DNA from: Hyphomicrobiaceae bacterium
Lineage (GTDB): Bacteria > Pseudomonadota > Alphaproteobacteria > Rhizobiales > Hyphomicrobiaceae
DNA: 6,683 nt
Assembly (NCBI GenBank): GCA_021775715.1
Contig: JAJFHI010000451.1
Span: forward strand, 1-6,683
Reading direction: 5' to 3'
Positions 1 through 5,755 of this stretch are shown piece by piece. The notes below the pieces were generated by a model. The model ran no database searches. It had not been told where the DNA came from and worked only from the letters and a program-made list of their open reading frames with translations. The translations under genes were made by a program, and so were the position numbers. The number at the start of each line of letters is the position of its first letter. Positions within the stretch are counted from its first letter, which is position 1.

Positions 1-26
1 CGCATCCAGCTTTTTGTAAAACTCAT
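1..26 (-). CDS. 5' end of an unidentified minus-strand gene (partial)
   Basis: Only the start of this gene is inside the window. Read on the minus strand, an ATG at 26-24 begins MSFTKSWM and stays open to the edge. The start is supported by a strong Shine-Dalgarno sequence, AAGGAG, on the minus strand at 40-35, eight bases before the ATG. Eight residues are too few to name a family. The gene lies about 400 bases downstream of the symporter gene in the same direction, far enough that it probably has its own promoter. The call rests on the ribosome binding site and spacing only; a chance match cannot be excluded. Confidence 0.55.
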
Positions 27-34
27 TGATCCAA

Positions 35-40
35 CTCCTT
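35..40 (-). promoter_or_regulatory. Ribosome binding site of the left-edge gene
   Basis: AAGGAG on the minus strand, eight bases upstream of the ATG at 26. It is the main evidence that a gene starts at the left edge. Confidence 0.55.
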
Positions 41-260
41 ACCACCCGTACTCAGCCGCACACGCTTGTGCCGCTGCTTCCCGTTAGGATCGCGTGTCGT
101 TCCCACGCTCGGCCCGAAGGCGGGCGAAGGGTTAAAGCCGAATTTTTTGTGGAGTCAGTAATTTATTTAGTTTGGTTAATACGCATGTTTTCAAGCGACC
201 TAAGTGGCGGAACACGCTCGGTCATCTTGGTTAACTTGTCGCACCAACAACAAGAGGCGT

Positions 261-310
261 GTTACTTTGAGTAACTTCGGAGGTGAATCGGCTCTACTTG
301 CCTTGCAAGT
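261..310. repeat. Two adjacent 15-base perfect dyads
   Basis: Bases 261-275 read GTTACT-TTG-AGTAAC and bases 296-310 read ACTTGC-CTT-GCAAGT. Each is a perfect 6-bp inverted repeat around a 3-base loop, and the centres are 35 bases apart. They lie about 115 to 165 bases past the symporter stop on the minus strand. No T-run follows either, so they are not classic intrinsic terminators. They could be paired protein-binding sites or small 3' hairpins of the symporter transcript. Confidence 0.4.
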
Positions 311-425
311 GGCAAATACCGAACGTCAAAACGAGCACATGACTTGATCAATTCTGTGCCCACATTAGCCTGCCCAAGAATTCGCGCCTGCGACATTCTC
401 ACAGCATGTTTGGGTATCGGTGCGT

Positions 426-2462
426 TCAAGCTAATTGGCGGAGGCCGGAAAAAACGACCGCGACAAGCATTGCGACAAGCGCCGAAACCATCCCAAACAA
501 ACCTGCCGTCCAGGGCAGTAAGCCCCACCAATTTGCAAGTGGTTGGGTATGAGTAGTTAACGTGGCCCAAGCATCGGTTGCATTGGCCGGAGCCGCACTC
601 CGCCACAGAGAAAGCAGTTCATAATAGTCCGCGATCGCATATGCACTTGCATCAGACAGCGGCGAAGTCAGATGGAAGAACACAACCGGTGCAAACATAG
701 TGCCCAAGAGATAGAGCAGCGAGAGCCCACCACCGACCCACAATCCGCAAAGGGCTGCTCCGGCTGGAAGCGTGGTGGCGAATAGCGACAAGGCAAAGAC
801 TGGCAGGACAGAACCGGCCATCACGCTGAAACAGCCGAGAACTAAGTGATAGGCTTTGCCTTCGAAGTACGGTGCGATAAGTGCCGCCCCTGCAACAACC
901 GCAACGGCAAGAACTGTAGCGACCGTTTCTATCCTCCGCATTTTACGTAGGTGATCGGCTGTTGCTGATAATGCCGGCACGTCGCCGAGCTCAAGGCTGT
1001 TGCCGGTCCGGTCGACCAACAAACAATCGCATAACGCCTGTTTCAAGGATTGCAGCAAAACCATCGCCGTCGCCAGAAAAGCGGCACAAAGCCCAGCGCC
1101 AATCAAAACCCAAAGCCAAATCGGGGCTCTGGCTGCTGCCAGCGCCAACGGAAGAACCTGTGGACCGGACACATTGATGTCGTCGACGCGGAGCGTCCCG
1201 GGAAAATCTGGCAGAGCCGCACACGCTTCGGCCACCGGCTTCAGGTCGTTGCCGGCCCGTCCACAAATTTCAACGATATTGGCATCAAGCGGGAGAGACA
1301 CAAGCCAAGCCGGCAATTCCAACGGCGCTTGGTTCACAAGGTCACGAAACACGGCCAACTTGGCCAGCGTGGCTAGTACGGGCGCAGTGATAATCAGTGT
1401 TGCCACACATACGAGTGCCCACAATAAAACCGCAGACGTGCGCCGATGAGAGACGCCAAGATTTGCAGAGACCGCAGGGCCGCGATCGTTCAAGCCAAAG
1501 AGTGACGCGGAACTTATGAGATGAGGAGCAACTGCTGTTCCCAACATCAGACACAGCGTGAGGACAGCAAAATTCAAAGAACTGTAGTGCACTTCGGCAC
1601 GAGCGTGCGCCTTGAACGTAACGGGATCGGCCACGCCCGCCACCAAAGCCTTATGCTCAAGGGTCGCCACCGTTTCCACTGCTGAGCCGTATCCCAGATG
1701 CGGCAACACCGCTCCGAATTCCACGACGCCAGCGAAAACTACTGTCGCAAGATACGCAGCGACAGCGATGGTGCCGCACACAATCACGGCGTACCGGAAC
1801 GCCGTCGTCGATGGATTTACCAAGGCAAACAGAGCCAGTATCAAAAACACGAATAGCGACACCGGCCAAACATTGATCCCCAAAATTGTCTGAGCCGTCG
1901 ATGCGAGCATCGCAACAAAAGCGGTGAGAAGGCCGCAAACAAAAAGCGTTGTTAGTGCCAGCGCGGTCCAGGTCAGGAGGGCAAAATTGAAACGACTGCG
2001 AAAATAGCCTGGTATCGACCGACCTCCGGCTTCCCGAAGTTTCGGCGCCAGCCAAATTGCATACAGCGCAAGTCCCCCGACCCACCCCAGACCAACTGCC
2101 AAGCCGTCGTAACCGAACTGATAAATGTGGCTGGCGAGCCCCAACAACATCGGCGCACCGAGAAGACCAATCGACATCCCAACGCCGAGAAGCAAGTCCC
2201 CTGACGCCAGACCCACGGTGTAGGTTTCTAGTCTTTCCCCCACTCGGCCTGAAAGAACGGCGCAAACGAGCGCGACAGATAGAACAATAGTGACGTGCGA
2301 CGATGCGAAATAACCGAGCCCCAGCCCATTGATCTTCAATACGTTGAGTTGATGAACCACAGCAGGTACGCCGAACAACAGCACACCCATAAGCATTAAA
2401 ATGGCTGTGATCATAATGCAGTGTTTAAGACCGACTGACCTGCTGCGGTTATCTTGTCCCAT
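426..2462 (-). CDS. Diverged sodium:solute symporter (SSS family, ActP/VC_2705-like)
   Basis: A polytopic inner-membrane protein of 678 residues from the chosen start. Family signs are FGYDGLAVGLGWVGG (about residues 116-130) followed by APKLREAGGRSIPGYFRSRF, matching the region after helix 2 in acetate permease ActP and VC_2705-type symporters, and LMLGTAVAPHL (about 306-316), matching the LM-GTAGLPH motif. About a dozen hydrophobic segments are seen. A long loop (about 375-440) carries two cysteines (about 400 and 414). Residues 17-75 add a helix before helix 1 and resemble the small DUF4212 partner subunit of some SSS systems. ATG 2462 was chosen because GGGGAA lies eight bases upstream and the start gives a basic N-tail; ATG 2414 is the alternative. 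The TM8 motif is FLATAMVLL where relatives have ALSTAAGLL, so sodium coupling is uncertain. The substrate is unknown; small carboxylates are typical of ActP-like relatives. Confidence 0.82.
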   Translation of the reverse strand: MGQDNRSRSVGLKHCIMITAILMLMGVLLFGVPAVVHQLNVLKINGLGLGYFASSHVTIVLSVALVCAVLSGRVGERLETYTVGLASGDLLLGVGMSIGLLGAPMLLGLASHIYQFGYDGLAVGLGWVGGLALYAIWLAPKLREAGGRSIPGYFRSRFNFALLTWTALALTTLFVCGLLTAFVAMLASTAQTILGINVWPVSLFVFLILALFALVNPSTTAFRYAVIVCGTIAVAAYLATVVFAGVVEFGAVLPHLGYGSAVETVATLEHKALVAGVADPVTFKAHARAEVHYSSLNFAVLTLCLMLGTAVAPHLISSASLFGLNDRGPAVSANLGVSHRRTSAVLLWALVCVATLIITAPVLATLAKLAVFRDLVNQAPLELPAWLVSLPLDANIVEICGRAGNDLKPVAEACAALPDFPGTLRVDDINVSGPQVLPLALAAARAPIWLWVLIGAGLCAAFLATAMVLLQSLKQALCDCLLVDRTGNSLELGDVPALSATADHLRKMRRIETVATVLAVAVVAGAALIAPYFEGKAYHLVLGCFSVMAGSVLPVFALSLFATTLPAGAALCGLWVGGGLSLLYLLGTMFAPVVFFHLTSPLSDASAYAIADYYELLSLWRSAAPANATDAWATLTTHTQPLANWWGLLPWTAGLFGMVSALVAMLVAVVFSGLRQLA

Positions 2463-2745
2463 TTCGCAAGTTCCCCAGGACCCGACGCAGCATTTTTGCT
2501 GAAAACCCGGCCACGTGTTTCGTTCTCCTGCATTGTCGACGAAACACGAGTGTTGGCGCAATCTATGTCAAGCAAGCGAGCCATTGTAGCCGGAGATGGT
2601 AAATCCCGTAATACGGTCGCGCCCGTCAAATGACAGCCAACGCACACGGCACGAGACGAGATTTTGAAAAAGTAACTCGTGGAATGATCCAAAGATCCAG
2701 CCCGTGCGTTAACGGACGGTAGAAGCGAGATAGATGTAACCGGCC
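2463..2745. other. Upstream region of the symporter, no assigned gene
   Basis: This stretch lies between the symporter start and the minus-strand terminator. A perfect -35 box TTGACA occurs on the minus strand at 2571-2566, but the expected -10 position holds only CGTGTT, so a symporter promoter here is possible but unproven. A 93-codon minus-strand frame (TTG 2692 to TGA 2411) contains CVGCH and ends with an ATGA overlap onto ATG 2414. It has no ribosome binding site, no signal peptide and no recognisable domain, so it is not called a gene. Confidence 0.4.
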
Positions 2746-2785
2746 AAAAAGAAACGGGACGCCGCTGTTATGCGGTAATCCCGTT
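2746..2785 (-). terminator. Intrinsic (Rho-independent) terminator, minus strand
   Basis: On the minus strand AACGGGA (2785-2779) pairs perfectly with TCCCGTT (2759-2753). An inner stem CCGC/GCGG (2775-2772 with 2765-2762) closes a six-base loop, with a small internal loop between the two stems. The outer stem runs straight into TCTTTTT (2752-2746). This is the strongest intrinsic terminator in the window. No protein gene ends just before it on that strand, which is what points to a small RNA or a leader. Confidence 0.65.
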
Positions 2786-2848
2786 GCTTTCGTCTCCCCA
2801 GACTTGGGCCATTTTTTTATTTGGTGATCTGCGGCCCCTGCGTCACCT
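2746..2848 (-). ncRNA. Candidate small RNA or attenuated leader, about 103 nt
   Basis: A complete transcription unit is visible on the minus strand. A promoter (2883-2855) predicts a start near 2848, and an intrinsic terminator ends near 2746. Between them the RNA would have a 5' stem-loop (GGTGA 2847-2843 with TCACC 2827-2823), an unpaired A-rich segment (AAATAAAAAAA around 2820), a short hairpin GTCT-GGGG-AGAC (2804-2793) and the terminator hairpin. A competing pairing of GGGCC (2837-2833) with GGCCC (2810-2806) is possible, as in a switch. There is no convincing reading frame inside. It may be an independent small RNA, or the prematurely terminated leader of the symporter, whose start codon lies about 280 bases further on. 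I do not recognise a known riboswitch or sRNA family. The call depends on promoter plus terminator geometry only. Confidence 0.42.
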
Positions 2849-2854
2849 CAACGC

Positions 2855-2883
2855 ACAATGTTTCGCAGGCGGCTGGATGTCAA
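2855..2883 (-). promoter_or_regulatory. Sigma-70-type promoter for the small RNA candidate
   Basis: On the minus strand a perfect -35 hexamer TTGACA (2883-2878) is followed by a 17-base spacer and CATTGT (2860-2855) as the -10 element. The -10 matches the consensus at the key A2 and T6 positions and at T3. The predicted transcription start is near 2848. Confidence 0.45.
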
Positions 2884-3021
2884 GCGTTCTTCCGGACAAA
2901 TAATTCAATGATCCAGGGTCTTGAAATTTAATACAAATAGAGACCTGCGATAAATTGTCTTTTGATCATTCAATGCGCAATTTTCTGCATGCGCTTTTCG
3001 TTTTCATGCTTGTATTGCGCT
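2884..3021. other. Intergenic spacer between the minus-strand RNA unit and the boxR-type control region
   Basis: AT-richer DNA without a convincing gene on either strand. It contains TTGATCATTCAA (2962-2973), a repeat of ATTCAATG (2903-2910 and 2968-2975) and a repeat of ATGCGC (2973-2978 and 2989-2994) around a TGCA at 2986. None of these alone supports a named site. Confidence 0.4.
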
Positions 3022-3041
3022 TGCAGCATAACACGGTTGCA
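3022..3041. promoter_or_regulatory. Candidate regulator-binding site (distal TGCA dyad)
   Basis: TGCAGC at 3022-3027 and GTTGCA at 3036-3041 form imperfect inverted arms bounded by TGCA. The left half, TGCAGCATAA, resembles the reverse complement of the right arm of the stronger dyad at 3114-3135 (TGCAGCACAA). The centres are 93 bases apart. TGCA-containing repeats are the known operator elements of BzdR, a homologue of the downstream regulator, although the spacing here differs. Confidence 0.35.
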
Positions 3042-3072
3042 TTTGAGAAACATCAGACGTCAGTTTCATCCA

Positions 3073-3088
3073 AAAATCCTAGGATTTT
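3073..3088. promoter_or_regulatory. Perfect 16-bp palindrome in the promoter region
   Basis: AAAATCCTAGGATTTT is a perfect palindrome. It covers the -35 region relative to the -10 box TATACT at 3104-3109, a place where a dimeric regulator could activate or block transcription. No other copy was seen in the window. Confidence 0.4.
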
Positions 3089-3096
3089 CAGTTGAA

Positions 3097-3124
3097 TTGA
3101 CCCTATACTGCACTGCAACACAAT
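3097..3124 (+). promoter_or_regulatory. Promoter region of the boxR-type gene
   Basis: Two overlapping sigma-70-like possibilities exist. One is TATACT at 3104-3109, a good -10 box without a good -35, which predicts a start near 3116. The other is TTGACC (3097-3102), a 16-base spacer and CACAAT (3119-3124), which predicts a start near 3131. Both place the 22-bp dyad (3114-3135) over the -10 box or start site, as expected for repression. Confidence 0.4.
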
Positions 3125-3135
3125 CTTGTGCTGCA
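3114..3135. promoter_or_regulatory. Candidate operator: 22-bp TGCA-bounded inverted repeat
   Basis: Left arm TGCAACACAA (3114-3123) and right arm TTGTGCTGCA (3126-3135) are inverted copies with nine of ten positions matching, around a TC centre. A further TGTGTTGC at 3141-3148 is an exact inverted copy of GCAACACA (3115-3122) and a near-direct copy of TGTGCTGC (3127-3134), offset by 14 bases. The cluster overlaps the predicted start of transcription of the downstream regulator gene, so autorepression is the simplest reading. The transcript could also form this hairpin. Confidence 0.5.
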
Positions 3136-3227
3136 TTTGCTGTGTTGCGGGACTACGCGATTTTGACTCGAGAGTGCATTGCTTTGCCTCAGGCAGGGCC
3201 TTCGAAGCCGAGCAATCTTTTGAAGCT

Positions 3228-3231
3228 GGAG
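3228..3231 (+). promoter_or_regulatory. Ribosome binding site that sets the TTG start of the regulator
   Basis: GGAG lies seven bases before TTG 3239. An in-frame TGA at 3221-3223 leaves no ATG or GTG upstream, so TTG 3239 is the best supported start. Confidence 0.55.
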
Positions 3232-3238
3232 AAAACGA

Positions 3239-4186
3239 TTGAAATCTAGCGAAAAACTGTCGGAGCAAAAGCGTGGCTCGACTGCGTCCGACGAAGCATA
3301 TCTACGCCTTGTCGGAGAGCGGGTACGACTACAACGCGTGCGTCTGTCAATGTCACGGAAGGTTCTTTCGCAATCTTCGGGCGTTTCCGAACGCTATCTT
3401 GCAGAACTGGAACGTGGCACCGGCAACGCTTCGCTGTTAATTCTGCGGCGCATAGCGAGCGCCATGTGCCTTAAGGTTTCAGACTTCGTTTCTGAATGCC
3501 CAGAGCGGCCCGTGGATCTAACCCTCGCTATTACACAGCTTGAGCGACTTGGCCCGAGCGATGTAATGGAAGCCCGTCGGCTGTTATGTGATCGCTACGG
3601 TGTAACAAAGACGGCATCGACCGGCCTCGTCGCGTTAATTGGATTGCGCGGCGCCGGCAAAGCTGCGATCGGCAAGCGTGCTGCAGAAATGATGGACGTT
3701 CCATTTGTCGAGCTGGACCGTGAAATCGAGCGCAACAGCGGCATGGAACTGTCGGAAATTTTTTCCACCCATGGTGAAAACGCCTACCGCGAACTTGAAC
3801 TGGAAGCTTTGAAACGAGTAATTCAGACCCACGACCGCGCCATCATGACGACCGGCGGCGGTATCGTCACGTCTGAAGACAACTTCGGGCTGCTCCTGGA
3901 AAACTGCCTAACAATCTGGCTACGCGCAGAACCGGAGCAACTGATCGAACGAGCCCGCCGTGTCGTGGCTTTGCGTCCGAGCGGTTTGTCACGACAGGCC
4001 ACAACGGAACTCACACTGATGTTGGAAAACCGTCAGCCACTCTACGCCCGAGCCGACGCCGGCCTCGACACCGGCCATCTTCCAGAGAATGAGCTTGCAC
4101 AAAAACTCATGCAGCTGATCGCGTTTCAAGAGCAGAAGTCACCCAAGGTGTTGGTTGTTCCCGACCCAATTAGCGCGGCCCGCTAG
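3239..4186 (+). CDS. boxR: BoxR/BzdR-family regulator: XRE HTH fused to shikimate-kinase-like domain
   Basis: A 315-residue cytoplasmic DNA-binding protein. Residues about 20-85 form an XRE/Cro-type helix-turn-helix domain (YLRLVGERVRLQR, then SQSSGVSERYLAELERGTGN as the recognition region). A linker of about 40 residues follows. Residues about 128-297 resemble shikimate kinase: GLRGAGKA P-loop (135-142), LDREIE (159-164), NAYRELE with Arg184, TTGGGIV (204-210), ALRPSGL near the lid, and ENRQPLYARAD with Arg265. This architecture and length match BoxR/BzdR, repressors whose kinase-like domain binds benzoyl-CoA in characterised members. The P-loop reads GAGKAA, lacking the usual Ser/Thr after the lysine, so catalysis is unlikely. 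The start is TTG with GGAG seven bases upstream. No benzoate genes are visible nearby, so the effector is inferred only from family. The gene precedes coaBC on the same strand, 303 bases apart. Confidence 0.82.
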   Translation: MKSSEKLSEQKRGSTASDEAYLRLVGERVRLQRVRLSMSRKVLSQSSGVSERYLAELERGTGNASLLILRRIASAMCLKVSDFVSECPERPVDLTLAITQLERLGPSDVMEARRLLCDRYGVTKTASTGLVALIGLRGAGKAAIGKRAAEMMDVPFVELDREIERNSGMELSEIFSTHGENAYRELELEALKRVIQTHDRAIMTTGGGIVTSEDNFGLLLENCLTIWLRAEPEQLIERARRVVALRPSGLSRQATTELTLMLENRQPLYARADAGLDTGHLPENELAQKLMQLIAFQEQKSPKVLVVPDPISAAR

Positions 4187-4489
4187 GCGTTCGAACAGCA
4201 AAGCCAAAACCGATCTCCGGTTGGTTGAACTGTGATGGGCCAAGACATGAATATTGCAAAAATATGGTTAAGCCGCGCCCAGCGATGACACAGATGCGAG
4301 CTTAGAGCCGAGATTTCAGTGCGCGCGGTAGCTCCAATCACGCCCACTTAACACCTTAAGAATGTGAAACATGCTAGATTTCCTCAGCAAGTTTATAGCT
4401 GACGTAATCCCGCAAACGCATGGGTCCTGCCGGGCAACTCGGGAGCACATGTGTTTGTTCAATTTCGTATCTGAGTGTGAAACAGACCC
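4187..4489. other. Intergenic region between the regulator and coaBC
   Basis: No gene was seen. A weak hairpin, AACCG-ATCTC-CGGTT (4208-4222), follows the regulator stop but has no T-run, so it is at best a poor terminator. A short dyad ATATT-GCAAA-AATAT lies at 4251-4265. An extended -10 candidate occurs at 4372-4380. The length suggests that coaBC has its own promoter. Confidence 0.45.
4372..4380 (+). promoter_or_regulatory. Possible extended -10 promoter for coaBC
   Basis: TGCTAGATT fits the TGnTAnnnT pattern of an extended -10 element. The -35 position shows no consensus. The predicted start near 4387 would give a leader of about 100 bases before the GTG at 4490. Weakly supported. Confidence 0.22.
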
Positions 4490-5755
4490 GTGTCGAATAA
4501 GAGAATCCTGCTGATCATTGGCGGCGGTATCGCAGCCTACAAGTGTCTGGAGTTGATCCGGCGATTGCGCGAACAAGGCGTTGCTACCCGGACCGTCCTG
4601 ACCAAAGCTGCAACGCACTTCGTGACACCTTTGTCCGTCGGTGCGCTTAGCAATGAAGCTGTTCTGACAAACCTCTTCAACCTGAATGAAGAACGCGAAA
4701 TCGGACACATCCGCCTCAGCCGCGAGGCCGACCTAATCGTCGTCGCACCTGCCACCGCTGACCTCCTCGCCAAGATGGCGGGTGGCCACGCCAACGATCT
4801 TGCCTCCACCGTATTGATGGCGACGAACAAGCCCGTGTTGGCCGCCCCCGCCATGAACCCGCATATGTGGTTGCACCCTGCTACGCAACGAAACGTTGCC
4901 CAACTGGAACGCGACGGCGTCACGATTGTCGGGCCCGACGTTGGTGAAATGGCAGAACGCGATGAAGCCGGTCCCGGCCGTCTAATCGAAATTCCAACAC
5001 TTGTAGAAACCATCACGACCGCACTTGCGATCTCACCAACACGTTCCGGCTCCAATACGTCAACTTCCAAAAAGGCAAAAGGCAGTCTAGCTGGCCGCCA
5101 CGTGTTGATCACGGCTGGCCCGACGCACGAACCAATCGATCCGGTGCGCTACATCGCCAATCGGTCTTCGGGCAAACAAGGCTACGCCATTGCCGCCGCC
5201 GCACGCGACGCTGGCGCGAACGTAACACTTATCTCAGGTCCCGTGACACTTGCAGATCCCGACGACATCACGGTGCGCCACATTGAAACCGCACAAGAGA
5301 TGCTTGAGGCAACAAAAGCAGCCTTACCTGCTGACATCGCAATCTTTACAGCCGCCGTTGCCGACTGGCGGGTTGACGGCAAAACAAATAGCAAGATCAA
5401 AAAGAAAAAGAGCGGGGCGCCCGATCTTTCGTTGATCGAAAACCCCGACATCCTCAAGACAGTTGCGAAAAAGCGCAAAGGCCGTCCGACGCTGGTTATT
5501 GGATTCGCTGCCGAAACAGACGCTGTTGTGAAGTTCGGTACCAAGAAGCTGAAGGCAAAGGGTGCGGATTGGATTGTGGCCAATGATGTGTCCGCCACAA
5601 CGGGGATCATGGGCGGCGATCGAAATACTGTGCATCTCATCACATCAAATGGTGTCGAAGACTGGCCGGATATGGCAAAAGAGGATGTCGCCAAGCGTAT
5701 AATCACGCAAGCGGCCAAAACTCTTTCCGCCCGTATCAAAGCCGGTAGCAAATGA
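4490..5755 (+). CDS. coaBC: Bifunctional phosphopantothenoylcysteine decarboxylase / phosphopantothenate-cysteine ligase
   Basis: A 421-residue cytoplasmic enzyme of the usual length for two consecutive steps of CoA synthesis: CoaB joins 4'-phosphopantothenate to cysteine, and the flavin-dependent CoaC decarboxylates the product to 4'-phosphopantetheine. The CoaC half (1-180) shows GGGIAAYK (11-18), the catalytic histidine in IGHIRL (His73) and PAMNPHMW with Asn123. After a polar linker (about 181-199), the CoaB half shows AGPTHEPIDPVRYIANRSSGK (from 209), a lysine-rich KIKKKK (302-307), GFAAETDAV (338-346) and ANDVS (364-368). GTG 4490 is the first start possible, because an in-frame TGA lies at 4478; it gives the family N-terminus KRILLIIGGG. 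Where E. coli Dfp has Cys158 in its substrate flap, this protein reads GEMAERDEAGPGR, without cysteine. It overlaps dut by four bases. Confidence 0.96.
   Translation: MSNKRILLIIGGGIAAYKCLELIRRLREQGVATRTVLTKAATHFVTPLSVGALSNEAVLTNLFNLNEEREIGHIRLSREADLIVVAPATADLLAKMAGGHANDLASTVLMATNKPVLAAPAMNPHMWLHPATQRNVAQLERDGVTIVGPDVGEMAERDEAGPGRLIEIPTLVETITTALAISPTRSGSNTSTSKKAKGSLAGRHVLITAGPTHEPIDPVRYIANRSSGKQGYAIAAAARDAGANVTLISGPVTLADPDDITVRHIETAQEMLEATKAALPADIAIFTAAVADWRVDGKTNSKIKKKKSGAPDLSLIENPDILKTVAKKRKGRPTLVIGFAAETDAVVKFGTKKLKAKGADWIVANDVSATTGIMGGDRNTVHLITSNGVEDWPDMAKEDVAKRIITQAAKTLSARIKAGSK

Larger units (their letters stand above)
27..425. other. Intergenic region, about 400 bases
   Basis: No convincing gene was seen on either strand; open frames here lack ribosome binding sites and protein-like composition. 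It holds the ribosome binding site at 35-40, a GC hairpin (GCCCG/CGGGC, four-base loop) at 112-125, and two compact dyads at 261-275 and 296-310. A weak minus-strand promoter candidate for the left-edge gene is TTGAAA (194-189) with TAAATA (169-164), but the 19-base spacer is long. Short direct repeats TTGGTTAA (172-179, 227-234) and CACGCTCGG (104-112, 213-221) are probably chance. No T-run terminator follows the symporter stop. Confidence 0.5.

Noticed and set aside
26..274. Plus-strand open frame of 82 codons
   Set aside because: TTG start without a ribosome binding site, low-quality composition, and it overlaps the likely minus-strand gene start and its leader.
280..300. Strong Shine-Dalgarno-like GGAGGTGA on the plus strand
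   Set aside because: The only nearby start is a TTG 13 bases on that opens a 14-codon frame; more likely chance.
303..542. Direct repeat TTGCAAGTGG at 303-312 and 533-542
   Set aside because: A single 10-mer repeated once, one copy inside a coding region; chance is sufficient.
262..606. Minus-strand open frame of 114 codons rich in Cys and Arg
   Set aside because: Overlaps the end of the symporter in another frame; no domain or ribosome binding site.
2797..2822. Plus-strand terminator CCCA-GACT-TGGG with a T-run
   Set aside because: The stem is only 4 bp and three bases separate it from the T-run; no plus-strand gene ends before it. On the minus strand the same T-run is the A-rich segment of the RNA candidate.
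2962..3249. Plus-strand open frame of 95 codons before the regulator
   Set aside because: It runs through the promoter and operator-like region, has no ribosome binding site and ends just past the regulator start in another frame.
4204..4224. Terminator after the regulator gene
   Set aside because: The CCAA/CCG hairpin is weak and bulged, and no T-run follows.
4537..5112. Long minus-strand frame opposite coaBC (and a similar one at 5182-6156)
   Set aside because: Antisense shadows of well-supported coaBC and dut, with serine- and arginine-rich composition and no recognisable domain.
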